From the NCBI GenBank assembly GCA_024704765.1, contig JAKMXF010000321.1, positions 1,137,006 through 1,201,005 on the forward strand: DNA of 64,000 bases, written 5' to 3'. How positions within the stretch are numbered: position 1 is the first letter of the stretch; each line of letters starts with the position of its first letter. Under the pieces are notes generated by a model that saw only the letters and a list, made by a program, of their open reading frames with translations, did not search any database and was not told the DNA's origin. The stretch comes from Oopsacas minuta. Lineage: Eukaryota; Porifera; Hexactinellida; Lyssacinosida; Leucopsacidae. This document shows, piece by piece, positions 22,241 through 36,100 of the stretch. The position numbers were made by a program, and so were the translations under genes.

Positions 22241-23786
22241 GCCTACCTGAAAGTAGCAATACATGTTCGTATTTGAGTTAAAATTGTATTTGAAATTTAT
22301 TGTTGATATTTGTCATTGGGCTAATTCATGGGTATATTTTTCAAAAAATGGAAAAAATCCATGAATTTGCCTATTCTCAGTGACAAATATCAACTAACCA
22401 TTTCAAATAAATTTTAATAAAATGAAAATAAAATTTTGGCAAATTTCTATGGAAATTAATGAAACAAAGTCCCTATTAGGAGGCTTTGAAGTAAATCGTG
22501 CAAGGGCCAATTCATTTTAAATTTCTTTGGAAAAACATAGTTTCGTTTACGTCAAAAAGGTGCTAAAATCTCGTGTTTGGGGCGGGAATTGGTTAAAACG
22601 AAGTGGTAAAATTTCGCTATATAGAATATGAATTAACAATATTATTTTTGATCCCCCTATCCCCCTATCGACGCCCCTGCATATGGAGCTGCGAAACGTT
22701 TCTCATTTACAGTAGCCTAATTTGAATTATCTAAAAAATGTATATTGATTATCTGATTGAGACATAAGGGTTCGTTCGCTTTGTGACGAGGGTCTACATT
22801 CATGGAATGAAAATGTTAGCAGTTCCATCTTTAAGAGTAAATGGTATGTGAAATTATGACACCAATTCTCGATGTCTCTGTACCGTACAACATAGAACAT
22901 TACATCAACCATTCTCATACTTGTCAACGAGCTTCCTCCCTCTCAGTTTGAATTTCTATCAAACTTAGAGGGGGCAAGCTCTCTCATTTGAAAAAGAGCC
23001 TAGCATGGCCGCAGTCTCTCTTTTTTATTAACATGCATTGGGGCTAAAATGCCCAATGCATGTTATACAAATATCGATATCGGGGAAATCTCCTAATAGA
23101 TACGATATATCGAGAAAATGTAAAGCGATATTTGAAATATCCGAAATCTTTTGATTGTTTCGATATTTTTCAACCCAGTATATCGATGTCAATCCTTGAC
23201 CTACGTATTTTCCTATCATTTATGTTTGTAGATGATCTTATTGCAATTTGGTCATAAATTTTCACTCATTTTCCTTTTGACCCCTATATTGTTCCATTCA
23301 CCTCATTTTGTGTCATTATCAAGGTTACAGAATAGTGCTTAGAGAAATCGTATCAAAATGTATTACACGGGTATAGGAAGTTGGGCATGTAGTTCATATT
23401 GTCTTGAATGATTTTTGGCTAAAACTCTCGCAATAATCGAGTTATAAGTGGATATTGGCCAAAAATGTGCCATACATAACATTTGATATAACTCAATAAC
23501 GTGTCAACTTTATTATTACAAAATTTTATATTTTATGTGTAAACATCCTTAAATCACTTTATTTTAATTCTGGAATTGAAGAAGCACTAGTGATCGTTTA
23601 TCAGAGCTTTAGAAAGGGGAATATTTTTAACAATATATCAAATGAAACCCTACGAGTAGTCTAATAAATCTATTCTAACCAGTGCGAACTTCGAATTTCT
23701 GACTTGTGTAACTACCCCATAGCACTAGGATGCTGGTTAGAAGACCCTGTGATTTATGAATATGAATTGTTATTGTATAATTTAAT
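22241..23786. other. No gene seen; repeat fragments
   Basis: At 22540-22620 there is a family-D fragment (GTCAAAAAGGTGCTAAAATC, GGTTAAAACGAAGTGG), also at 41275-41350, 47865-47950 and 61110-61200. At 23033-23063 CATGCATTGGG and its inverse form a perfect 11-bp stem around nine bases. At 23335-23520 one arm of foldback family F is present (ATCAAAATGTATTACACGGG, GGAAGTTGGG, AATCGAGTTATAA). Confidence 0.5.
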
Positions 23787-24104
23787 ATGACTCATAAAAT
23801 ATTCAGAAATCATAGTAAACCTTTCACTAAAACTCTCAAAAGATCATATTATACTACATCCATGACAGATAGTTTGGACTTACAACCACTTACCAGTACC
23901 ATTGACGTAGGGGTAAATGAGCCCCAGACAAATCTGGACCTTCCTTCCATTTGTCTATGCATTGTGAATGACGAAGCAGCTAATCTAACTGATCAGCTAG
24001 TAATATACAATGAATCTTTGGGGGCTGCTACTGAAGATCATTTGCTCAAAGTAAAGCCAATTGAAGGGGGCGATGTAATTGAAGTGAAGAAACAGCATAC
24101 AAAG
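23787..24104 (+). CDS. Channel exon 1 (N-terminal region)
   Basis: It encodes residues 1-106, a polar segment without known domain (TNLDLPSICLCIVNDEAANL). It ends AAG|GTATAT in phase 0. The ATG follows an in-frame TAA at 23778-23780; a second candidate start is the Met of MTDSLD. Exon 2 (25269-25309, 41 nt, ending GACAT|GTAAGT) adds 13 codons and two bases. Confidence 0.7.
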
Positions 24105-27100
24105 GTATATTTTTATAATTAAACATTGATACATTATTTTCATTTTGACACACTTTAGCCTATCAATTGGGAAACTTATCAATATTGAAAACGGAAATAC
24201 AAATTTTCAAATTTTTCCGACGTCACTTTACGTACGTACAAATATTTAATGAAAACATGGTAAATTTGACGGTACAACGCGATATATAATCTTCTGGGGC
24301 TATGAAATTAACCCAAATGTACATCTGTAGCTCCAGAACTGACCAAGTTAAGATGGTTATTTTTGAAGAACAATTTGACTTGTGGCTTTAACGTCATAAC
24401 TCCGTAAGTTTTGGAGCTACAGATTAAGTCGATAGCTGTTCTATATTGGATTCTCTATTCTAGAGTTACTTTAGCTTAACTCCCATCGACGACACGGTTT
24501 TTTGTCCACCGATTACCACATGCTATTTGCAGATTTTTCCAGTGAATATGATAAATTTTATCTGTTTAATAACACTGTACAACAAATTTCAATTTGGAAA
24601 CAAAACGAGAATCTGATTAGGTCGCTATAGTCAATTAGGATCTCCTGATTCCGAATATCAATACAGTTACTCAAACACGCAACAATTTTATAGAATTCAA
24701 CATGCAAAATGGGAAATTACAACAAATTACAAAATTATATATCAAAATATCATCTAGTCATGTAAAACCTGTGAAGATTATTAAACTACTTCGTATTTAG
24801 AGCATATATATACCAGAACGAGCTAGTATAGGAAAAAATTGGTCATTTTACTAACGAAATCTAAATCACACATACAAAAAATGAAAAAATTACACAATAT
24901 CGTAAAATACAATACAAATAAAAGGTTTAGCCAATTCAGAGCTATTTCTTGGAATAAATGAATTCAACATAACCGCGAATTTTAATCCTCAAAGGTTTTA
25001 CATAACTAGTTGATATTTAAGGAGAAACCTTTTGGTAATATATGACATTTTCTCAATTTGTGAGTTGAATTCTATAAAATTGTTGCGTGATTGAGTAAAA
25101 CTGTATTCATATTCGGAATCAGGAGATCCCAATTAACTATAGCGACCTAATCGGGTTCTCGTTTGTTCCCAAAATGACAATTTATTGTACAGTGTAATGA
25201 ATTAATTCCACTCTGTGCACTATTCACAAATATGCTGTCACTAATTGATCAACTGCTTACTATTCTAGATTCTACAAAATCCTGAAAAGAGTGAATCGGA
25301 TGTTGACATGTAAGTTTCCTCCTACCTTTTATCCATTATTTGGAAATGTCCAGTTTCTCCCTATTTTACCTTGGCAATGTTTCAATAAATTTATATTATC
25401 TTGGCATCTTCGCAAAGTGGTCGCAGACATTTGGGATGGGTCCGCAATCAGCGACTTACCATATGGTCAGTCGCTTATTGTGTATCCCGACAGTAGCAAA
25501 ATTATTTTTATAATATATATATACTTCATATTTAGCTAAGTCTATATACAAGTACGAGACCTATATAATAATTTATAGGGAAACCAGACTGGTTCATAAT
25601 AGGAGAATGTTCAGGCTATACATGTTTACATAATGCCACCACAAAATTTAGTTGTGGCTAACCAACGAATTTCATTATTATTTACCGATACAATATTGTA
25701 AGGCGTACCATATACTACTATATAATACAGATAGGAAAGTAGCCGAGGAACGAATAAAAAAGAGAGGCCATTTATATAAATCTCATAAAAGTTAAATTAA
25801 TCCTTCAAAATTTGTGAATTGAACTTTTTTAAGGTTAGAAAATGTGAAGAATGAGTTAAGACTACCTAAAAGGTTCAAACGGCCATCTTTCATCTCGTTT
25901 AGGCGCAATTTATGCGATGACGTTAGCATTTATATAATTTGAACATTTTCTCAAATATTTTGCTAAAAAATGTATTGTATTTAACTTTATGCTAATATTG
26001 TTAGAATTCGTACAAGTAATTCACACTCAAGTTAAATCTATGTTTTAAGTATTGCTTATTGCAATTATTTCATGTGACATAAAATAATATATTTATCAAA
26101 AATACATTTATGAATTTTCAAAAATAAGCTATTAAGATGTGATCCAAATTATATTCTAAAGAAAACGGCTAATTATATATACCGTATGAATAAATAGAGG
26201 ACATTAATTCATTGAAATACAAGAATTTCATAAAGTAAAAAATTCTATTTTGATGAGCATTTGTGTGAATTTTAATGTCGTGAATTGAATGCGCCTAAAC
26301 GAGATAAAAGATGGCCGCTTGAACTTTAGGTAGTCTTAACTGATTAGTTACATTTTCTAACCCTAAAAAAGTTCAATTCACAAATTTTGAAGGGTTAATT
26401 TAACTTTTATGAGATATATATAAATGGCCTCTCTTTTTTATTAGTTCCTCGACTACTTTCCTATCTGTATTATATAGTAGTCTATGGGCGTATTAAATAT
26501 TTGAGGGGTGCGCACCCACACACCCCCCGGAGAATCCGTGCCTGGTAAAAAGGTGTGAATGTATGATTTATCATGTGATAAATCATGTAGATATTGGTTG
26601 GAAAATTGAAATCTACACACTCGATTACCATGACTAGTTTGTGAAACGAAATCTCTAGCATCATTTGAATAATATACAAAAAGTTGTGATATATGTAGTG
26701 GAACCGCACAAAGTGGAGTTTTTGTCAGAATTGGGTTTAGGTTGAGCCGTAGGCAATTTTGAATGAAATTGTATACAATAATTCAAGGAGAAATTCCCGA
26801 AGTAGGGTTAAATCGCATTAAACCTGCCGCTCTAAGACTTTTTAAGGTAAGGTACCTCATAAAATGGTTGAAGGAAGGATCTGTAATGAAGACAGCCAAG
26901 TGAATCTCCAAAAGTATTTTATATCTCATAACTGGGGTAAATATACTATGAAAATCCCAGGAGTAGGTCATGCGCCATGGGTCATAAGTCATAGCCCATC
27001 AATACTTTGATTCAATAATAATGTAGATCTATGTAAAAGAGACCAAGAGATCAATTTACCAGACCTGTAATAAGTGGTCTTTTCACTGGCTATTTTGAAG

Positions 27101-30100
27101 GCTAAGTCCGAGTCAACATTGCTAGACTCTGCAGTGCTAGAATTCTCCAACTAAATTTCATGAATGTGTGAGATGAAATTATCATTACATTATATATAAT
27201 TATAATTGGTCAGACCGTATTTAAATGTGGTACGGTGGGGAGCACCAGTTTTCGACAATGGTCCTACGACTCTGCACTTCTTTCATTAGTTTATTTGTTA
27301 AGCAGGAATAATACTTTACAAATTGTCAATAATGTGTATAGACAGTATATATAACTGTAGATATAAATATAATTAACTAATTGTAGAATTTCGAGAAGAT
27401 AAGGATGTTATTACATAACTAGAAATCCGGAAAGTGGTACGGCGCTTGCCGACCAGTCCTGCGGGATATACCGCCCCAGACTTTAGTAAATTTACCAAAA
27501 GTTCAAACTTTTGAAAATTCTTCGGTCAAAAAATCTATATATCCAAATATACGAAGAGTTTGTTCCGTGAATCCGATTTCCAATTATCAAGTTTGATACT
27601 TTACTGACAGACATCCTAACAATCCTAAAACTCCGTGTTTGAAGTATTAGTAGTCTGGTTTCCTGATCTCAACCAATTCTATTTGAAGGAATGGTTTTCC
27701 TAAATTGTATTACGATATCGGGGTTTCTGGCAAATTTTCGTACGCTTAGGGAATAATAATAAAATTTATGGGCCTATATTCGCGCCGCATACTCTTGGAT
27801 AATATCCTGCTAGCTGCTTCAGCTCCCCCTAGTCCCCCTAAATTCGTCCCTGATTTAAAATCCATCCTCAAGTCTTGTGATGTATTCTCCTCAATATTTT
27901 GAACAAACTTATTAAAATCAATATTATTTATAGATTCAAACATGTGCATGATCTCGTTAAAGTTCAGGAACCAGATGCACTCAGGTTGGCTATTTCTCAA
28001 GGTGTTTTGAGCACTGACACCGAGTTATCACAATCTGACGGAGACTCTCTACTACATTATGCTTCAAGGGTCGGGTCTGCTGAGTGTTTAAAATATTTAT
28101 TATTTGAAGCAATAACTGTGTTCCCGTTTAACTCGTTAAATGATGAAGGATTTAACATCCTTCACTCCGCAGTGGAAGGAGGTAAAATTGAAAATATCGA
28201 TCTCCTTTTAAACTTTTTGTTAAAGTCAGAAGATGAAGCGTCTAGTGACTTACTTAAGAGTCATGAAGACTTTTTGAACGCTAAGACAACAACAGGTTAC
28301 CTTACATTCCTTATTTGTATCATATTTATTATACTTGTACAAGTTTGGTTGCGCCGCGACTTCTATGTGCCCTGAAAGTTGTAATATCTATTTCAATGAA
28401 GACTTTATGATACGTATTATACGTTTAGCGACTTTAGTCTAATTTTGGGGACGCAACTTCTAATAGGCTGATTTAGGTAATTTATTATTTTACACGATTC
28501 GTTACTTTTCGAATTGTTTATGAGATATATGAACATAATTGAGGAATTTATACAATATTTGATCATTATGAGATCTATACAAGTTCTAACATTGCCAACT
28601 TCTCCTATTTCGAGATTGAATTAGTCCTTGGTTTGGAATTCTTGGAAACATCCAGATTTGTCTGAAGATGAAAATTTGCTAGGTTTTCTGTATTTTTACA
28701 TTATTGTGTGTGTATTGTGTACTAACTCGTGTTTTTATTAGGGAACACTGCTCTCCATCTCTGCTCTATATTTTCTAAGAGAGATGCAATACGTCCATTA
28801 TTAAAGGCTGGTGTTCACCTGAGTGAAGTAGATAACAACCAAAACACTCTCCTACATCTTGCTGCCGAGAAATCGCTTATCGAATTTTTCAAAAGAATCG
28901 CTAACTATCATATAACAGATAGAGGAGACAAAAGTGAAGCTCTTAGTAAGTTTGCCATACATTGCACACTTCATATTTCAGATATCTCTAATCTCTTTAT
29001 ATTTAATTATAAATCATTATTAAATGATTTTCTAGTTTTAGTTGTTATTAGTAAGTAATTATTACCCCGATTAACGCGTTGCTTGTGATAGCTATATAGC
29101 AGGTTTTTGGAAGCGCTTGGTTCAATTCCGCAACGCTGCACTGCTCAGTAATTATTTCGACTATCAAATTGAAATTGGAATTTTGCGTTCATGAAAACTA
29201 TATCGATAGCGGTCATTATTTTTGCTACGTCGTTTCGCGACTTGGGGCGAAACTCAATTAACTAGAATATGTTGTCTTTTCGCGGTTTGGACTGTCTTCT
29301 ATTTTGTGAATGTAAATCTTTGCGATTTCTGTCCACAAAATGAAGCATATTTAATGGTTCTATTTATTAGGTTAACAAAATGTATTAAATGTCTAACAGA
29401 TTTGCCTCTATCAAAAGTAATTAAAAGTCTACCAAAATTGATGAAATGTCTAAAAAAACTGATCAAAAGTCTAACAATTTGTATATATACTCTAAGCTAA
29501 GTAGCTATTTAATTAAATATGGAGTTAGAATATAAATCTCTCTACTTAAATTATATACAGTAGGCAATCCCAAAACCGAGGCACACCTCTCAGATTTTGA
29601 GTTTTAGCCTACTTATACGGTACTTTAGTTCATTTTCCTTAATTTTTTGCATATCTTATATCATCATCCGATATTGGTTAGATCTTCCAACTTCCTCCAT
29701 CCACCATGCCTTACATACTAAATGTAGGTATGTGGCAGTTACCATTTATCAGATTAATTCGGACAAACAGACAACCAACATAGTTTTATAGTACGTATAG
29801 TTGTATTGTTTTCATGCGAACTCTAAGCAGGGATTCCATTCTGGACACAAAAAAGGCGTGCAAATATTATTTGCAACGGTTTACTTGCTACTTTATTTTC
29901 CTCCTTTTCTTATAGCATTATATTTACTCATTCTCTTTTTACTTGCTTCCCTGTTTTGCCATGCTATTTGGGTCGAGGTTGGGTGATTCCCACAAGAGTG
30001 GTGCGGCTTATTGTTACAGGAGGTGATTCTTAAGCTGTAGTTTGTCGACTCGTATTGAAGTGTGCAGGGGCGTGCCAGTTATGTAAACTGACCAGGTCAA

Positions 30101-33100
30101 ACATGTTAAAGCTGTGGTATTACTAGCGCGCTACGTTTTCTAGGTCGCTGCCCGACGAGCCGTCACATACTCAGTAGTTTCCACAGATGTTGCTTAAGTT
30201 TCAAACGGCTAAATTTCTAGTGCTTTGGTAGCTACGCGATGGAATATACTCGACACTACATGCTTCAAATTTACAAACATTTGTGAATGTATATTATCTA
30301 TGGTATGGTCATCCAAATTACATTCAATAGTTTCTGTGGTTATAAATCACGGATGTACGGGCATTGTACATCGTCCATGCCTTTAGGGTATCCCCTAAGG
30401 AGCAGCACTTAAAATTTAATGGGTAGTTATCCATTTTACTTTATTTAGAGGAGCTAAAAGAGTGTTTTCTGCTTCAAAATAAAGACAAGAAGATTCCTGT
30501 CTTACTAACAGATGATAGGGCTACCATAGATATTATTTTAAAATATTCCAACGTTGATGCTGTAGTTGATAAAGAACTTGGTAGACTCATCCATATATCA
30601 GCAGCAGAAGATAATCTCATATTAGCAGAGGCTCTGATTGATAAAAAGATCGATCTAAATATACCAAATAGCAAAGGCTTCTCGCCACTTAAGATAGCAG
30701 CAAAGAGAGGAAATGTAATAGTTTTAGAGGCATTGCTCAAAGCTAAGGCTAACCCTAATTATATTGGTAAAAAGCTGCCTGGATTTTCTCCTTTGAATAA
30801 TGCAGCTCAATTTGGTCAAATGGGTTGTGTGAAATTGTTGATTAAACACGGAGCTGATCTTGTCCACAAAGACATGACCAATACAATTATACATTCTGCA
30901 GCTTATGGCGGCCATGCTAAAGTTGTAGAGTACTTGCTTAAAGAAGTAGGAATGGATGTTAATCAGAAGAATAATGCCAACAGAACACCTCTCTACCAAA
31001 GCATAACTCAAGGTCACAACTCAGTTGCAAAGACTTTATTACATCATGGAGCTGACCCTAATGTATTGTTGGGAAAAGATAGCGAAACACTTTTACACGT
31101 AGCTATTAGAGAGGGTAGAAAGGATATCGTCAGGATGTTGCTTGATGCCAAAGCTAAACCTGACGAGCCTCTTAAGAATGGTGTGACACCTCTCATGCTA
31201 GCTGCAGAGAGGGACTTTGCTGACTACATACCTCTTATCATGGCTCATGGAATAACACTTGCGAAGAAGGATGGAGAAGGGAATACCGTACTTCATCATA
31301 TTGCAAAGCATAATTCTTGCGCTTCTGCTAGGTATATATTGAGGAGGATAGGTTTGATGAAAGGAATATCTCAAGAATTTCAATTGTACAAAAATGGCAA
31401 CAATACCAAGCAAACGCCATACGATGTAGCATTAGAATCTAGGAATGAACCTGTATTGAAGATATTCATTGGTTATGCACCGAAAGATTATTTTCGAAAT
31501 AATCCTAAACAGATTCACAATTATTTTGACTCTAAACTATACGATACACTTAAGGAGGTGATAAACAGATCAGTAACCGTGAATGAAAATAAAGGTAAGT
31601 TATTGATTAGATTATTTGATTTATGGCTGAGGTTGAGAATCGTATACTCAATCGGCAATCGCGTATTAGCAAGGCTATACTTATTATATCGTGAAATTGC
31701 GTACACAAACATAACGGTTTGAACTGTAAATCCCAGGCACAAAGTGCGGTGTATACTGCCGTCTGCAGCGACAACCAAGTGAAAACAAATGGAACGGTGA
31801 ATATTTATTCGTTTTAGTCATGAATACACAATATACGTGTTCATTATGTGCATTTTTCGCTGTAAATTGATTATTTTAGCCATTTGCTTACACAAGGAAG
31901 AAGACAATTACCTATTTCTTTACAATACATACGTTCGAGGACTAAAATCTAATAATTTAATTAACCTGGTGCATGGCCTACTAAAAGACGGCTATACATG
32001 CTGCCGAATTATAGTAAAAATAAGAGTCCAGTAGTATAATTCTCATAAGAGAAAAATTAGGCCTCCAGTGTTTGCAATTAAGACTACTTAAAAAGTAAAA
32101 ACGGCTACCCTCCATCAAGTTTATGCGCAATTATGCATTGACGTCATCATTTATACATCTTGAATACTTTTTTTAACAGAAAAAATAAGATTCCAAATTG
32201 ATGCTGAAAATTGGATATATTTTTTATACTTCACAATCAAGAGAAATATATGTAGAACGATAAAAAAATTGCTCTTTAGTATTATTATTAAGATATCTCG
32301 ATTAATTGGGAACTCCGCTTAATAGGGACAAAAGGACTTGAACTGATGTGTCCGATTAAGCGGAGTTGACTGTAATTCACAAATAGATTGTTGATAAATC
32401 TATAATGTTAAGTCCAAGGTATATATTGTGATTCTTTCAGTCGCAGAGTCCCCTAAAGTTAATTAACCACTTTATGGTTGAGCCAAACCCATCCAATGTA
32501 CAAACTCTACAAATTTCGGATCGTTTAGTGCCATCCGTGTATCATGTTGATAACAATGACTGGTAAATAGAATTTGATTTGGCCAAATTCATCCCAAATT
32601 TAGTCTATATCTATCCTAATTTTGTACATGTACGTAACGTATTGGAATTTCCTAACTCAAGAGAAATTTCTTCTTGATTGAGTTACTAATTTCCACTCGA
32701 TTACCAGAGTTGGTCCCGATTAACAGAAAATATTCAGTATTAACTTTAATGGAGATGATTCTGTTCCTGTAGATTTGTACCAATTATGCGGATTTCGCGA
32801 TTAACCGGTCTCCCAATTAAGCGGAGTTGACTGTAATCGAAAAAATATATGAAAATGGTGTAAAAAATTGATTTTACAGCTAATTTGATGAATATTTATG
32901 CAGTATGGATGAATAGGAGATTTTCCTAGGAAAGATGAAATTTACAAAATTCCAAAATTCAATTTTAGATTAGTAAATTTTTACATTATGATGTCATGAT
33001 TTGAATGAGCCTAAACGAGATAAAGGATGTCCGTTTGCACTTTTTAAGAGTCTTGATTGATTCCTTGAATTTTGGGAGAAATTGAACGCCCAAAATTGTT

Positions 33101-36100
33101 CAATTCGCAAGTATCGGAGGCCTAATTTTCTTTATGAGAATTATAAAACTTGACTCTTACTTTTTGCTATGATTCGATAGCATCTATAGGTGTATTTTAG
33201 TAGCCCATTCCCGGTGTCAATTTTACCCGATTTCAAATGTAACTTAAGTCTGAAACAGCTAAATTTCTTAGTGCTCTTGGTGGCTACGCGATCGAGCGAC
33301 AGGGTGTTACTCATCACTACATTCCTCGAAAAAATAATGACCAGCAGACAGACTGGTAGTGCAGCTCAGGGTTATGTGTTTTTGTTCTTTTCAGGGAGTG
33401 CACCCCATGACCCTCCCGTCTACATGGCGCATTTCACCAGATCCCGACTGATTTTGGGCTCCTAGATCAGGAAATTTCAGGATATTCAATATTATTTATC
33501 CAAATCTTATGGATAAAATTCTAAAATATTTTCCTTCAATTAGCCCCTGTCTCACAGTCTGGTAAAATTGCGATTATGGTGTAATATGTACTTACACTGA
33601 AGATATATGTTAAAATGTTGTCATATATAATAAATCGACTCTGTAGATTTCAAAAATGGCAACAGATTTTAGTTACACTTCTGGAAATGGGACTATAACG
33701 TAATCTGTGGTATTTTGATTTAATTCATAATTATGGTTCAAGATAAATATAAATGTGTTCTAAATTTTTGAGTGTTATATATCAGCCAGCCCTATTTATT
33801 AATAAACTTGAATAACAATTCGTATACTGCATTCCATTCTGCATTGGATACTTCATAAAATGATACTAGTGAATTAGAATACAGTAATTATAAAATATTA
33901 TAACGAAAATTGGAAATTTCTAAAATACATTTCATCCGACTCGGTGTGCCCCATACACTTAATGTCAAGAAAATTATAAGTGGGCGCCTTTGGGCGGGTC
34001 TAGAAATTATTGAAAATGAAATTTAGAAAGATATACTATGCGAAATTATCGACTATTCAACTCGCAATTATTTGCATTGTAAGATCGGGGACCTAAATTG
34101 TAGGTCAACGAGCTGAAATATGCATAATAATAGACGGATAAAAATGCTTGAGAATGAATAAATAAAAATATAATTTGTTTTGCAAAACGAGTAAAATTAA
34201 TCACATAATACATACGAATACTGATAAATACCATTGAATAACGAAAATCCAGGAATGCTGTAATATCGCAAGGATATTTGAAGAATAAATATTTGTGGTT
34301 TTCAGGTATTTCAAATTTCACGTTTTAGCCTAAGTTTTATACTTTGGTCAGACACGCTATAAGTTCATTAAGTAACTAATAATAGCATTTTTCTAGGTTG
34401 AAATAGTGTAGAATCGAATTCACACATTAATTTTGATAAATAGCGCAGTCAAATTTGCACCTATTACCGCATAATTCTACACTATGTGTCTGACTTTTGG
34501 AACCAGACATTTGGCATCAATTTGAAATATGTGCAAAAGGTGTAAAAATATGATTTATCGTGTGATAAATCATGTAGATATAGATTTGAAAGCGCGAAAT
34601 TTGGAGTCTACATACTCGATTACCCCTCACTTGCAGTTAAAAGGAAATCTCTAGCATCATTTGAATTTTACATTTTTTCCAATTTATCTCGTGAATTGGA
34701 CTTCTAGATTTCGCACAACCTCGCGGACGGAATTACGCAAGTCGCACATCGTCCATGCCATTATGGCATCTCCCTATAGAAGCTGTACTAAAAATAGCTG
34801 AAATTGTATGAATTTATTGTCCATGGACCATTATCCATCCGAATTACTCTTATGGCTTCCTATGTTGACCCTGGAGCTTCTAACATAGCTTTATCTCCAG
34901 TATCATCACAGAAGCCCATTGAATGTAATTTGGATGGACCATGGATAATAAAATATTAGTCTTTTCACTATTCTGTGAATTCGAGGCACTTAGATCCGAG
35001 TATATTATTTCGCGTAGCGATCAATAACACTATAAAATTGCAGTAGTCACCATCTAACACAGTAATGATTCGCAAATGCTTTGGGTTGCTCAGCATTCAG
35101 TCCCTTCTAAATGATAACATTTCCAGTTGTAGTAAACCGACTATTCATCTCTTCCAGTATAGTATCAATAAACTGGTAGAAATACCTAGAAATAGTTATG
35201 GTTTCGCTTGGCATTCTATCTTCCAAGATCGTTGCCTCAGTTACAGACATTTTGGGGGTTTCTAGGACGAGGTTTTTCATCAACATGGGAGGTTTGCTTT
35301 CGAAGCTCGACAATTTCAATCCAAAGGAAATGGTAATCTTGCAGGGTCTTCAGTGCCACGTACTAACAGAATGACAGAAGCCTCAGAGTTTCAGCCGTTA
35401 AGGATTTTGATAAAATATGAGCTCAAAGAATCTTGATCCGAATTTTTTGCAGCTATCTACCAAAAGTAAATTTATGTGGAAAGCAGAGTATCTGACGTTA
35501 GAAATTCTTCAGTAACTCCACTAGTTTCGCTATCTTCAAGCCAATATCGAACACAAATGCTTAGTTGTTTATGTTTGATGGGTATCTTGTCTCATCAACA
35601 ATTTGGGACCAATACTTGACCAGAGTTATTTCAACTTAATTTGTATCTGTACTAACATGACCATAACGTTCAAGATTTCGTTCTGAATTCGAGGTGATGG
35701 TTTTGAGAGTTTTCGCTGGACGTGACTTCCTCAAATTCTCTTGGATTCAACAAGATCCAAGAGCGAGAGAAGTTTCCCTTGTTTTCTGAAGTCTCTGACA
35801 CGTCATTCCCTATTTATGAAATTCGCTGGACTGCATCCCATCTCAAAATAACAATTGCCACATTGAACCAATCCCTGTTTGTAGCAACCAACTGTCTTCT
35901 TCCAGTATCAAGTTGAGCCTATATGTCTTTTTCAATCGTTTCAAAAAATCATTCCATCTAGCAAGTGTAAACGTTGTAAACGTTTCTTACTCAATAGAGA
36001 TAAGTAAGATAACTCATTATGTATTTCAGTTTCAAGTATGCTCAGTAGCGGATTAACCATGGTGCCAAAAGAGTCTTGGCACCCAGCCTCGACTTTTAAC

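Noticed and set aside
29080-29130. GGTTCAATTCC, like a tRNA or SINE B box
   Set aside because: No matching A box at proper distance, and the T-arm and acceptor stems do not pair.
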